Assembly (NCBI RefSeq): GCF_041320275.1
Contig: NZ_CP162023.1
Coordinates: 682,001 to 746,000 of the forward strand
DNA: 64,000 nt
Direction of reading: 5' to 3'
Origin: Mumia sp. Pv4-285
Lineage (GTDB): Bacteria > Actinomycetota > Actinomycetes > Propionibacteriales > Nocardioidaceae
Within the stretch, counting starts at the first letter, position 1. Every line of letters starts with the position of its first letter. The translations under genes were made by a program, and so were the position numbers. Positions 44,953 through 54,062 of the stretch are shown here, in pieces. Below the pieces are notes generated by a model, which worked only from the letters and a program-made list of their open reading frames with translations, made no database searches and was not told the origin of the DNA.

Positions 44953-46330
44953 TCACGCGGGTTGCCGTAAGGCAGTGAGTCGTGCCTCGTTTGCGCTGGC
45001 CGCACCCACCGCGACAGCTTCGTTGGCTACCGCGTCGGTCGCCGCCGACTCGACCCGGGCGCGGGCGTCGTGGCGCATCGCTTGGTAGACGAGGTCTGAC
45101 AGTCGTCGTTTGAGGCAACGCATGGCTTCGCGTTTGGTCTTTCCCTGGGCGCGTTTGCGGTCGTAGTAGGCGCGGCCTTCGGTCTGCTCACGGATCTGGG
45201 AGAGCGCGATCGTGTAGAGCGCCCGATTGAGCTGCCGGTTCCCTCCCGGGTTGAAGCGATGCCGCACCGTGCGCCCTGAGGAGGCCGGGATCGGCGCCGA
45301 GCCGTTGGCGGAGGCGAAGGTGTCTCGGTTGGGGTAGCGGGTGACGTCGACAACCTCTGCCATGAACCTGGCCGCGACCAAAGGACCGACACCGTGCATC
45401 TGGGTGAGGCTCGTGCCTGACTCAGTGACGAGAGTCGCGATCTGACGCTTCACTGCCGCGGCTTCCTCGTCGATGTCGAGGACCCGTTCGAGCCGTCGGC
45501 GACACAGATCGGCCCGGATCGACACCTCCCCGTCGAGCAGCGCGAGCGCCTGACGGACGCGACCGCGGGTGGCCAGGCTGCGGATCTGCTTCTGATAGCC
45601 CGGGTGCAGGCCGCTGAGCTCGGCGTGTACCCGGTTGACCAGTGCGGTCCGCTCCGCGATCAGATCGTCGCGGTAGTCGAGCAGCGCCCGCAGGTCAGCG
45701 GCCGGTCCGACAGTCAGCCGCACCGGCGGCAAGCCCGGCTCGCGGGCGGCGATCCGTGCGATCGCCAACGCGTCGACCGGGTCGGTCTTGCCCCGACCGA
45801 CCTGGGCGCGACGCTCACGCGACGTCATCAGCGTGGGCACCTCCACGATCGAGACATCCCACTCAGGAGTCCAGTCGATCGCCAGATGCACCGCGATCGC
45901 GCGACCGAAGTTGCCCGACCCCTCGATGCCCACCCGAGACACACCATGGGCCTCGAGCAGCTCGACCAACTCCAGGAAGCCTGGCTCGGTGTTCGGCAGC
46001 TGTCCTGCTGCGACCTGGCGACCGCCGTGGTCGACCACAGCCACCGCGAGGGTGTCCTTGTGAGTGTCGATCCCTGCAAACACGCGTCCTACCTTCCCTA
46101 CTTGGCCGCTAGGCCGGCGACGCGCATGCACCCTGGGACCCGTCAGCAACCAGATGCCCCATGCCTCTATCGAGCGTCCACGCCGACCGCGGAACCACCG
46201 CCGGGAGGCATCCACCTAGAAGCCTCTACCGACCCGCACGCGAGTCGCTGGGCAGCAAGAGGTCGGGCCTTCCCGACGTTGGCGCGGCACCCGGAGACGA
46301 CCCCCGGGCCCACCCTGTTTACAGGGTGCA
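44900..46330 (-). mobile_element. IS110-family insertion sequence (approximate limits)
   Basis: A complete IS110-type transposase gene with non-coding flanks of about 50 bases on its 3' side and 250 on its 5' side. IS110 elements lack terminal inverted repeats and make no clear target duplication, so exact ends cannot be set by eye. The longer 5' flank fits a bridge-RNA-encoding end. Confidence 0.6.
44953..46083 (-). CDS. IS110-family transposase (DEDD)
   Basis: 376 residues from GTG 46083 (VFAGIDTHKD, the usual IS110 start; a longer frame reaches 46215). The RuvC-like DEDD set is visible: D6 in GIDTHKD, E54 in GIEGSG, D101 and D104 in KTDPVDA. The C-terminal Transposase_20 domain follows: GVGPLVAARFMAEV, FASANGSAPIPASSG and RFNPGGNRQLNRAL, including the conserved serine region. 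It appears intact. Such enzymes are now known to be guided by a bridge RNA made from the element's non-coding end. Confidence 0.93.
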   Translation of the reverse strand: MFAGIDTHKDTLAVAVVDHGGRQVAAGQLPNTEPGFLELVELLEAHGVSRVGIEGSGNFGRAIAVHLAIDWTPEWDVSIVEVPTLMTSRERRAQVGRGKTDPVDALAIARIAAREPGLPPVRLTVGPAADLRALLDYRDDLIAERTALVNRVHAELSGLHPGYQKQIRSLATRGRVRQALALLDGEVSIRADLCRRRLERVLDIDEEAAAVKRQIATLVTESGTSLTQMHGVGPLVAARFMAEVVDVTRYPNRDTFASANGSAPIPASSGRTVRHRFNPGGNRQLNRALYTIALSQIREQTEGRAYYDRKRAQGKTKREAMRCLKRRLSDLVYQAMRHDARARVESAATDAVANEAVAVGAASANEARLTALRQPA

Positions 46331-46599
46331 AGAGGTGTGCTCGCTTGCGGTCTTCGACGCGCTGCGCTGGGGGATGAGAATGGTCGGGTCGTCTGGCGAC
46401 GTCGGTTCACACTGGTGCGGGTGAGTCCGTAGAGGTGTTTGGTGTGGGGTCTTCGGGTTCTCTGGATTGTTGCTGCGAGCACGTGGGTCTGTATCCCGGT
46501 AGAGGATCCTCCAGGCGGCGTTCTCGGCCGTGATGGCCGCGGCCGTTCGCGACCGGTGGGGGGTGGTCGCGGTGGAAACGATGTTCGAGCGGGTCGCTG
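46084..46599. other. Non-coding 5' end of the IS110 element and flank
   Basis: About 500 bases without a gene. It includes a perfect inverted repeat CACCCTGT-TT-ACAGGGTG at 46311-46328 and several GC-rich pairings between 46100 and 46300, where a bridge RNA could be encoded on the minus strand. RNA assignment is inference from IS110 biology. Confidence 0.45.
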
Positions 46600-46695
46600 G
46601 ACTTGATGGGGCGGAGTGTTTGGTCTTGGGAGCGACGAGGGTGAGTTCGTTGCCGGAGATCTGAATTGCGTGGCTCACGTCGAGGGCGTGAGTGG
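46600..46695 (-). pseudogene. Fragment of a second tyrosine integrase gene
   Basis: On the minus strand HAIQISGNELTLVAPKTKHSA corresponds to HALQKIDNEFTLVAPKTKRSA of the intact integrase (residues 231-251). The DNA of 46611-46650 differs from the matching part of int (near 23065-23105) by only about five bases. The rest of the gene, including all catalytic motifs after this point, is absent. It is a relic of a related element. Confidence 0.75.
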
Positions 46696-46790
46696 GGCGG
46701 GCCGTGCGACGCGACGTTCTGTAGGTGCGCGTCACGACCACTGCCCCTAGGTTCGTCCGTGTATCCCGTACTCGTTCAACGGAGGTTGTC

Positions 46791-48692
46791 GTGGGGGCTG
46801 TTTCGAAGGAGCCGACGAGGTTCACGGTTGAGGCGAACGCGTCGGGTGCGGCGCGTTACGCGCTGGGTGACCGCGCCGACTTCGCTGACGTCGAGCGAGG
46901 GCTGATTGCGAGGTTCGACGAGATCAAGAACGAGCGTGGGGAGACCGTGCTCGACGCCAGCACGTTCAGCTTCATCCGGCAGGGCGAGGATGCTCCGGCC
47001 GGGGTCGACGCGAGCCTGTGGCGCCAATCGCAGCTGGTCATCCAGCTGGGTCTGTACAAGGTGGTCGACCACCTCTTTCAGGTGAGAGGCAACGGCGCGA
47101 ACCTGACCATCGTGGATGCGCCGGAAGGTCTGGTCGTCATCGACTGCATGGAGGGTGTGGAGATGGCCGCGCAGGCGATGCGGCTGTTCCGCGAGCATGT
47201 GAACGACAAGCCCGTTGTGGCGGTGATCTACACCCACACGCATTTCGACCACTATGGCGGCGTGAAGGCCGTCGTCGACGAGGCCGATGTGGAGTCCGGC
47301 GAGGTTGCGCTGGTCGGCCCCGGCACCGTCGAGTCATTCAACAAGTACGCCCTGGGTGAGAACGTCATCGTCGGCAACGCGATGTCGAGGCGCGCGAGCT
47401 ATACGTTCGAGGCTCTGATTCCTCACGGCGTGAGCGGCGCGGTCACGCAAGGCATCGGCCCAGGCGGCGGCTCGCATTTCACGACCACCTACATCGCGCC
47501 GAACGACAGCATCACTGCGACGGGTGAGACGCGCACGTTCGGTGGCTGGGAGTTCGAGTTCCTCTACGCGCCCGACACCGAGGCGCCTGAGGAGATGCAC
47601 ATCTGGATCCCTGCGATCAACGCCGTCACCTGTGCCGAGAACGCGAACCACACCATGCACAACATCCAGACGCTTCGCGGCGCCCGAACGCGTGACGCGC
47701 GCAACTTTGCGCGCTACCTCGACGAGACGCTCGTGCGCTGGGGCGACCGGGTCGAAGTGCACTTCGGACCGCACACCTGGCCTGTGTGGGGCAACGCCAA
47801 CGTCGTCGCGTTCCTCGAGTCGCAGCGCGATCTCTACAAGTACATGCACGACCAGACGTTGCGGCTGGCGAACCAGGGCTATCACCCGATCGAGATCGCG
47901 GAGATGGTGCAGCTGCCGGACGCGATCGGCAAGAAGTGGTTCAACCGCTATTACCACGGGTCGCTGCACCACAACGTCCGAGCGGTCTTCGCCAAGGAGC
48001 TTGGCACGTGGGATGGTGACCCCGCGTCGATCTGGCCCCTGCCCCCTGCTGAGAACGCGCGGCGGTACGTGTCCCTCCTGGGCCGCGACGCGATCCTCGC
48101 GGAGGGAACGCGAGCGATCAGCGAGGGAGACTACCGATGGGCTGTTCAGATCCTGCACCACCTGGTGTTCGCCGACCCCGCTGACGCGCAGGCGAAGGAA
48201 CTGCAGGCCGACGCGTACGAGCAGCTCGGGTATCAGCAGGAAGCCCCTCAGTGGCGCGGCATCTTTCTCACCGCAGCGCAGGAGCTACGTGAAGGAGCCG
48301 CGACGGAGGGCGGACTCAACACAGCAAGCTCGGAGACCATCCTGGCCATGCCGATGGACCAGCTGTTCGACTTCGCGGCGATCCATGTGGTCGGTGAGCG
48401 TGCGGCCGACGTCGACCTGCGGATCGGAATCGTGGTCAACGACACCGATGAGAGATGGACTGCGTGGGTCCGAGACGGCGTCATGAACGCGCGCCCGCAG
48501 GAAAGCCAGAACGTTCAGGCGACGATCACCGGACCGAAACAGGCAGTGGTCGCCGTTCTGCTCGATCCGTCACGGGCGGGCGACCTTGTCTCCTCCGGTG
48601 TCCTGACGATCGACGGCGACGAGTCGGTGCTGGCGTCGTACGGGTCGGTCCTCGAAGACTTCGACCCTCACTTCAACCTCGTCACACCCTAG
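46791..48692 (+). CDS. Alkyl sulfatase, metallo-beta-lactamase fold (SdsA1/BDS1-like)
   Basis: 633 residues from GTG 46791 (GGAGG at 5 bases; the longer ATG frame lacks one). The MBL zinc motif THTHFDHYGG is near 147-156, further ligands lie in AENANHTMHN and FGPHTWPVWG, then a helical dimerisation domain and a C-terminal SCP2-like domain (about 520-633) with DFDPHFNLVTP at the end. The family hydrolyses linear alkyl sulfates to alcohol and sulfate. No signal peptide is seen. Its end overlaps the convergent double-TetR gene by 11 bases. Alcohol products could feed the acyl-CoA genes nearby; inferred. Confidence 0.9.
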   Translation: MGAVSKEPTRFTVEANASGAARYALGDRADFADVERGLIARFDEIKNERGETVLDASTFSFIRQGEDAPAGVDASLWRQSQLVIQLGLYKVVDHLFQVRGNGANLTIVDAPEGLVVIDCMEGVEMAAQAMRLFREHVNDKPVVAVIYTHTHFDHYGGVKAVVDEADVESGEVALVGPGTVESFNKYALGENVIVGNAMSRRASYTFEALIPHGVSGAVTQGIGPGGGSHFTTTYIAPNDSITATGETRTFGGWEFEFLYAPDTEAPEEMHIWIPAINAVTCAENANHTMHNIQTLRGARTRDARNFARYLDETLVRWGDRVEVHFGPHTWPVWGNANVVAFLESQRDLYKYMHDQTLRLANQGYHPIEIAEMVQLPDAIGKKWFNRYYHGSLHHNVRAVFAKELGTWDGDPASIWPLPPAENARRYVSLLGRDAILAEGTRAISEGDYRWAVQILHHLVFADPADAQAKELQADAYEQLGYQQEAPQWRGIFLTAAQELREGAATEGGLNTASSETILAMPMDQLFDFAAIHVVGERAADVDLRIGIVVNDTDERWTAWVRDGVMNARPQESQNVQATITGPKQAVVAVLLDPSRAGDLVSSGVLTIDGDESVLASYGSVLEDFDPHFNLVTP

Positions 48693-49863
48693 GCCGTCCT
48701 CGCAACACGTCCAGCGCGAGGCCGACGACCTCCTCCTCGAACCCCGCCCGCGCACGCAGATGGGGGATAGTAACGAGGCTGTTCACGAGCGCGATAGCGG
48801 CGTGGACGATGATCCGCGCCTCGTTCAGCGGCAACTCGACAAGGCGCGCCCACCGGTCGACGTACTCGCGTTGTACGCGTCGCGCCGACTGCTGTCGCGA
48901 CTCGGGCAGTCGGGCCGTCTCTCGGAAGAGCAGCCCCGACAGGCCGTCTGGGCGCAACGCAGGCGAGACGTACGACCGTACGACGAGCTCGAGCGCGTTG
49001 TCAGTGTCCTGCGCGCGTGACAGGGCCTGGCTGAGCCCGAGACGCAGCCCCTCGCTGGCACGCGCGTACACGGCGAGGAGAACGTCGCTCTTGCTGGGGA
49101 AGTGGTTGTAGACGCTCGCGGCCGTGATGCCGACCGCGGCACCGATGCTCTCCATGGAGACCGCGTCGAACCCCTGCTCCCTGATCAGCTGGCCCGCCGC
49201 CGCGACGATGCGCTCGTGGGTCGAGGCCGCGAATGCGTTGGCGTACGGGCCGACGGCGACGGTCTCAGCCGTCGCTACGTCGCGTGCCGGGACGGCTGGG
49301 GTGTCGCATAGGGCGACGGCTGAGCCGGTCAGGAGTGATTCGAACCGCGCGGCGGAAAGTGTGACGCGGTGCTCGAACGGGCTGGCGAGCACAGCGAGGA
49401 CGGCCCAGGCGACCATGTCCGCATTGCTCGGGTCGAGCTCGGGACGCCGCGTCTGCACCGCCGCCGCGACCCGTCCAGCCAAACCACGGAGTCGCGCGCG
49501 GGCGATCTCGTGCTGGTCCGGCGCGAGGTCTCGGGCGTAGCGCTGCCAGACGAGACCGCGTTCCCGTGATCGGACGGTGTGGCGGGCGAGCGCCGCGAGG
49601 AGAGTCTCGGGGTGGGGATCGTTGATCCCCACCCCGAGTTCCTCGTACTCGTCGAGCAGCGTGGACAGTGCAGCGAACAGCAGATCCTGCTTGCTGCGGA
49701 AGTGCCGGTAGAGGGCACCTGCGCTGATGCCGACGTCGGACGCGATGTCGTCCATCGAGACGTGGTGGTAGCCATCGCGGTGGAACCGGACGATCGCCGT
49801 CTCCACGATCGTCACTCGTCGGTCGCGCGGGCGTCGGCGGGGAGGGGTGTCCGTCGCGCTCAC
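48682..49863 (-). CDS. Double-TetR transcriptional regulator
   Basis: 393 residues, about twice a normal TetR protein. The first HTH (about 18-62: VSMDDIASDVGISAGALYRHFRSKQDLL) and the second (about 215-262: VSMESIGAAVGITAASVYNHFPSKSDVL) each precede a helical ligand domain. The covalent tandem could bind DNA as a pseudo-dimer. It is placed between alkylsulfatase and lipase genes and most likely represses genes of this catabolic block. A paralogue of the same layout lies at 62133-63332. Confidence 0.88.
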   Translation of the reverse strand: MSATDTPPRRRPRDRRVTIVETAIVRFHRDGYHHVSMDDIASDVGISAGALYRHFRSKQDLLFAALSTLLDEYEELGVGINDPHPETLLAALARHTVRSRERGLVWQRYARDLAPDQHEIARARLRGLAGRVAAAVQTRRPELDPSNADMVAWAVLAVLASPFEHRVTLSAARFESLLTGSAVALCDTPAVPARDVATAETVAVGPYANAFAASTHERIVAAAGQLIREQGFDAVSMESIGAAVGITAASVYNHFPSKSDVLLAVYARASEGLRLGLSQALSRAQDTDNALELVVRSYVSPALRPDGLSGLLFRETARLPESRQQSARRVQREYVDRWARLVELPLNEARIIVHAAIALVNSLVTIPHLRARAGFEEEVVGLALDVLRGRPRV

Positions 49864-49903
49864 GCTGCCGCCCGTCGTCGTCCGCCAGATGCCTGGCCCT
49901 ACG

Positions 49904-50881
49904 CTACCCGGCGGCGTACGCCTTGAGCGGTGGTTCCACCCACGCGGTGGCGCCTCCGACGAGGCGGACGCCCGCTGCGGCGACGACCACGGCGGTCGCT
50001 GCCGTCGCCTCGGCCACCGTGACGCCCGGAAGGTTCACGTCGAGGCACTTCCCGAACGGCATCCTCCCGGGCGAGGCCGACCCGCTGTGCGACAACGCGT
50101 CGACGGTCAGTCGGAACGCCACGGAGTCGTACAGGAAGCCGACGTGCGTCACGATGCGGCCCGGGCAGACCGACTGGACCGAGATGTTCTTCGCGCCGTC
50201 GACGATAGCGGTCGTGAACGGCAGGATCGCCTCGTCCGTCAGGCTGTAGATCGACGTGTACGAGATCGGTCCCGGCGTCGGGTCTCCTGCGTTGAGCGCA
50301 TCCAAGAACCTCGAGCCCAGGCTGAACTGGGTCGCCGCCGGGATGCACGGCACGATGCAGAAGGCGCTGCCGCCGACGATGCCGTTGGCCGGGTTGGCGA
50401 GGTTCACCATGTCGTCGACCCGCGCCTGCAGGTGCGGCCACCACTTCACTGCCCATCGGAGCTGGAGGTTGCCCTGGCTGTGTCCGACCACGTCGACCTT
50501 GCGACCGGTGGACTGGTAGATGGCGTCGATCGCGTGGACGACGTACTCGGCCGAGACCTGGATGTCGGGGCGCGAGTAGTCGGGCAGGTCGACGGTGCAG
50601 ACGTCGAATCCCTGGTCGCGCAGAGCGGGGGCGACTCCCCACCCCCAGCTCTCGGCAGCGTTCGACACGGTGCCGTGCACCAGCAGGACGGGCTCGCGGT
50701 CGGGGTGGGTGAAGGTCGTCGGGCATGTCAGCGCCGAGGCGAGGGTCGATGTCGGAGTCTCGAGGGCCGGCTCCGGCGCAGCACTGGCCGACAGGCCCTG
50801 GCCGGCCAGCGCGAGGATCGCGAGGGTGGTTGCCACCAGGCTGGTCAGCCGGGCGAGAGATCGTCTCCAGGTCATGGTCAT
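49904..50881 (-). CDS. Secreted triacylglycerol lipase / esterase (class 2 lipase)
   Basis: 325 residues. A signal peptide with cleavage near SASA-AP (about 35). Alpha/beta hydrolase fold with the oxyanion HG at 69-70, nucleophile GHSQG at Ser135, and a late histidine in VTHVGFLYD as candidate base. It resembles Candida antarctica lipase B-like extracellular lipases. Start at 50881 after an AT-rich leader with an inverted repeat. It may release fatty acids for the acyl-CoA pathway encoded alongside. Confidence 0.85.
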   Translation of the reverse strand: MTMTWRRSLARLTSLVATTLAILALAGQGLSASAAPEPALETPTSTLASALTCPTTFTHPDREPVLLVHGTVSNAAESWGWGVAPALRDQGFDVCTVDLPDYSRPDIQVSAEYVVHAIDAIYQSTGRKVDVVGHSQGNLQLRWAVKWWPHLQARVDDMVNLANPANGIVGGSAFCIVPCIPAATQFSLGSRFLDALNAGDPTPGPISYTSIYSLTDEAILPFTTAIVDGAKNISVQSVCPGRIVTHVGFLYDSVAFRLTVDALSHSGSASPGRMPFGKCLDVNLPGVTVAEATAATAVVVAAAGVRLVGGATAWVEPPLKAYAAG

Positions 50882-50891
50882 CTCCGTCGTT

Positions 50892-50923
50892 TAGTGGGTG
50901 AGACAAAGATCACATTCCCACTA
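50892..50923. promoter_or_regulatory. Inverted repeat in lipase leader region
   Basis: TAGTGGG (50892-50898) and CCCACTA (50917-50923) are perfect arms around an 18-base spacer, within an unusually AT-rich gap 50882-50995. This could be an operator for the lipase gene. It also lies near the end of the thiolase operon. Confidence 0.45.
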
Positions 50924-50995
50924 GGAACACCCTAATTACAAGGCCTAATGGCGTAGCCGAATAACTAATCACCATTTACTTAACGGGATCAGCGA

Positions 50996-52183
50996 TCACG
51001 AGCGCCGCTCGTAGAGCGTGACGACTCCGGCAGTGCCGAGGCCGAGGTTGTGTTGCAGCGCGAGCCGCGCCCCCGCCACCTGGCGGGCGCCAGCCTCGCC
51101 GCGCAGCTGCCACACCAGCTCTGCGCACTGGGCCAGACCGGTCGCGCCGAGCGGGTGACCCTTCGAGAGCAGTCCGCCGCTCGGGTTCACGACGACCCTC
51201 CCGCCGTACGTGTTGTCGCCGTCGACGATCAGCCGTTCCGCGCCACCCTCGCCGACAAGTCCGAGCGCCTCGTACGACAGCACCTCGTTGACGGTGAAGC
51301 AGTCGTGGAGCTCGACGACGTCGACGTCGTACGGATCGACGCCGGCCTCGTCGTACACCAGACGTGCGGCCACGCTCGTCACCTCGGTGCCGACGATCTT
51401 CATCATGCTGCCCTCGTCGAACGTGCCGGGGAGGTCGGACGCCATCGCCTGGGCGGCGATGGCGACGTCGGTGCGCAGACCGTTCGCGCGGGCGAACTCC
51501 GCGCTCACGATGATCGCCGCGGCCGCGCCGCACGTCGGGGGACAGGCCTGGAGACGGGTGATCGGCCCGTAGAGGCGCGGAGCGTCGAGCACCTGCTGTT
51601 CCGTCACGGGGTCACGAAAGACCGCGTACGGGTTGTTCGCCGCGTGAGCGCGAGCCTTCACGGCGATCTTCGCCCACGTCTCCGGCCTGATGTCGTACGC
51701 CTCGGCGTACTCGATGCCGGCCGCGCCGAAGAACTGGGCCGCCCTCGGGACATCGGGCTCGATGCCGTGCACGTCGTCGAGCACCTGGGTGAAGTTGGCG
51801 AGAGGGCTGGTGCGGTCCGTCCAGGCCGAAGCAAGGGGGCCGGGCTGCATCCACTCGAACCCGACCGCCAGCGCGCAGTCGACTGCTCCGCTCTCCACCG
51901 CCTGTCGTGCGAGCCACAACGCGCTCGAGCCGCTGGCGCAGTTGTTGTTGACGTTGACGACCGGGATGCCGGACAACCCCACCTCGTAGACGACCCGCTG
52001 CCCGCACGTCGAGTCGCCGTAGACGTATCCGGCGTACGCCTGCTGCACCTTCTCGTACGGCAGTCCGGCGTCGGTCAGCGCGGCGCGCACGGCGCGGGCG
52101 CCCATCGTGTCGTAGTCGTCGCTGCGGCCCGGCTTGGCGAACGGGACCATGCCGACGCCGGCGACCAGTGCGGAACCTGTCAT
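50996..52183 (-). CDS. SCP-x-like thiolase (lipid-transfer acetyl-CoA acyltransferase)
   Basis: 395 residues. Nucleophile C82 in NNNCASGSSALW, HDCFTVNE near 290 and GHPLGATGLAQ near 345; the usual second Cys is replaced by the QHNLGLGTAGVVTLYERR end, as in sterol-carrier-protein-x thiolases. These cleave 3-ketoacyl-CoAs of branched or sterol side chains. ATG 52183 starts the protein; the longer frame is non-coding. Last gene of a four-gene leftward operon. Confidence 0.88.
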   Translation of the reverse strand: MTGSALVAGVGMVPFAKPGRSDDYDTMGARAVRAALTDAGLPYEKVQQAYAGYVYGDSTCGQRVVYEVGLSGIPVVNVNNNCASGSSALWLARQAVESGAVDCALAVGFEWMQPGPLASAWTDRTSPLANFTQVLDDVHGIEPDVPRAAQFFGAAGIEYAEAYDIRPETWAKIAVKARAHAANNPYAVFRDPVTEQQVLDAPRLYGPITRLQACPPTCGAAAAIIVSAEFARANGLRTDVAIAAQAMASDLPGTFDEGSMMKIVGTEVTSVAARLVYDEAGVDPYDVDVVELHDCFTVNEVLSYEALGLVGEGGAERLIVDGDNTYGGRVVVNPSGGLLSKGHPLGATGLAQCAELVWQLRGEAGARQVAGARLALQHNLGLGTAGVVTLYERRS

Positions 52184-52245
52184 GGCATCTCTTTCGTGGG
52201 TTTCGAGCGTTCGAGGGGTTGAGATGATCGGGTCGTGGGGAGCGG

Positions 52246-53010
52246 TCAGCGGCCGGTGAAGACCGGCGTCTCGCGGGCCAGGTTCGCGGCGATGCCGATC
52301 GCGCTGTCGCGGGTCGCCCACAGTCGGGCCTGCTCGGCGTGCTCACGTTCGAGTGCGGCACGGGCCTTCTCGACCAGGGGCGCCCGCAGCGTCTGCTTCA
52401 TCGATTGCACCGCCAGCGGCGCCCGCGTGGCGATCTCCTGCGCCCAGCGCACCGCCTCCGCGCGCTGCTCTCCGTCCGGCACGAGGCGATCGACCAACCC
52501 GATGTCGTACGCGCGCTGGCCGTCCACCCGCCGACTCGCGTAGAGCAGGTCGGCGGCGTGCTGGGTCCCGACGATCTCCGGCAGCGTCACGCTGAGCGCG
52601 AACCCGTGGTGGAAACCGAGTGACGAGAAGTTCGCGTGGAAGCGCGACGCAGGCGAGGCGACACGGAAGTCGGCTGCGCAGGCCAGCCCGACACCGCCCC
52701 CGACGGCAGAGCCCTGGACCGCCGCGATCACCGGCACCGGGATCGTGAGCAGGCGCACGGCCTCGGCGTACAGGAGAGCCGCCGACTCCTCGCGGTTGTC
52801 AGCCATGTCGTCGGTCGCGAAGTCCGCGCCGGCGCAGAAGTGGCGCCCCGCGGCGCACAGCACGATCGCGCGGACGCCGTCACGATGCAGGTTCTGTGCG
52901 GCGTCGGCGATGCTCGAGAGCATCTCCCGATCGAAGTAGTTGGAAGGAGGACGTCGCAGCTCGATCGTCGCGACGTGTCCCGAGGAGGTGACCTCGATAC
53001 TCTGACTCAT
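52246..53010 (-). CDS. Enoyl-CoA hydratase/isomerase family protein (crotonase fold)
   Basis: 254 residues. CoA oxyanion motifs CAAGRHFCAGAD (52-63) and GSAVGGGVGLA (100-110). The segment where classical hydratases carry two catalytic Glu residues reads HANFSSLGFHHGFALSVTLP, without those acids, so the enzyme may be an isomerase, hydrolase or lyase of the superfamily. Overlaps the acyl-CoA dehydrogenase gene by 4 bases (ATGA). A longer in-frame extension is a shadow. Confidence 0.88.
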   Translation of the reverse strand: MSQSIEVTSSGHVATIELRRPPSNYFDREMLSSIADAAQNLHRDGVRAIVLCAAGRHFCAGADFATDDMADNREESAALLYAEAVRLLTIPVPVIAAVQGSAVGGGVGLACAADFRVASPASRFHANFSSLGFHHGFALSVTLPEIVGTQHAADLLYASRRVDGQRAYDIGLVDRLVPDGEQRAEAVRWAQEIATRAPLAVQSMKQTLRAPLVEKARAALEREHAEQARLWATRDSAIGIAANLARETPVFTGR

Positions 53011-54062
53011 GCCTGCGCGCCCCCTTCGCCGCCGTCGGACGTCGCCAGGGCGACGACGCCACCGGCGCGTGCGACCGCCGCGCCGATCCGTGCCTCGACC
53101 TCTGCTGCGGCGCCGAACTCGCCGCGCCACTGGTGCAGCCGGCGCGTGAGCAGCTGCAGCGGGTATTCCCGTGTCATCCCGATCGCGCCGTGCGCCTGGT
53201 GGGCCGCTGCTGCCGCCCGTGCTGCGGCTCGATTGGCGACCGACTTCGTCGCGAGGATCTCGAACGTCGCCGGCCCGCAGGACGCGGCGACGCCTGCGCG
53301 TTCGACGCACAGCCGTGTCGACGTCGTGGCCTGCGCCAGCTCGACGACGTGGGCCTGTACGGACTGGAACCGCGACACCGGACGCCCGAACTGCACTCGC
53401 GACGTCACGTAGTCGCGGGTGAGCTCGAAGGCTCCCGTGACGGCGCCGGCGATCTGTGCCGAGCGCAGCAGCGCGCCCTTCAGCAGGGGATCTCCCGCCG
53501 TTGTGGGCCACGCCGCGGTGTCGACGGGAACCTCGTCGAACGTGATCGTGTCGCAGGGCATCCCGGCCAGGTCCGACCCGGGCTCGATCGAGGAGAGCGG
53601 TGGTGCGCAGCGTACGGCTCGCTGCTCGCCGAGCTCGTCGGTCATGACGGCCACGACGAAGTCGGCGGTCCGACCCCAGGGAACCCGGGACGCGGTGCCG
53701 CTGAGGCGTCCCCCGCGCAGCGTGAGGCCGCCCACGTCGGGGACGGTCGCGAGTGGGCCGGCGGTGATCTCCAGACCGGCGTCGGCGAGGACTCCGGCGG
53801 CCAGCGCGGTCTCGGCCAGGGGCAGCGGGACCGCATGTCGCCCTGCCGCCTGCAGCACGACCAGGAGATCGAGGAGAGTGCCGCCGGACCCGCCGGCCTC
53901 CTCGGTGATCCCGACGAGCGGGAACCCGAGCTCCGCGACCGACTTCCACTGCGCGACCGACAGCCCGACTCGCTCGGCCTCTGCGCGGTCGTGCGCCGGG
54001 AACGTCTCGGCGAAGAGCGAGTCGACGAGACGCCCGAGCCCGATGTCGCTTGCTCCGGTCAC
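53007..54062 (-). CDS. Acyl-CoA dehydrogenase-like subunit (FadE type)
   Basis: 351 residues from GTG 54062 (GTGA overlap with the upstream dehydrogenase). ITEEAGGSGGTLLDLLVV and RVQFGRPVSRFQSVQAHVVELA are family motifs, the latter lining FAD and CoA, and HQAHGAIGMTREYPL is the terminal FAD-binding motif. The N-terminal and active-site parts are reduced compared with its neighbour. Adjacent unequal dehydrogenases in actinomycetes often form alpha2-beta2 heteromers for steroid or branched side chains (the ChsE1/ChsE2 case); that is the likely arrangement here. Confidence 0.85.
   Translation of the reverse strand: MTGASDIGLGRLVDSLFAETFPAHDRAEAERVGLSVAQWKSVAELGFPLVGITEEAGGSGGTLLDLLVVLQAAGRHAVPLPLAETALAAGVLADAGLEITAGPLATVPDVGGLTLRGGRLSGTASRVPWGRTADFVVAVMTDELGEQRAVRCAPPLSSIEPGSDLAGMPCDTITFDEVPVDTAAWPTTAGDPLLKGALLRSAQIAGAVTGAFELTRDYVTSRVQFGRPVSRFQSVQAHVVELAQATTSTRLCVERAGVAASCGPATFEILATKSVANRAAARAAAAAHQAHGAIGMTREYPLQLLTRRLHQWRGEFGAAAEVEARIGAAVARAGGVVALATSDGGEGGAQA

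Noticed and set aside
22571-46800. Second copy of the tRNA-Thr 3' end (attR)
   Set aside because: Looked for the GGGTTCGACTCC and CACCGGCTCCA parts through this region by eye and found none; a computed repeat search would be decisive.
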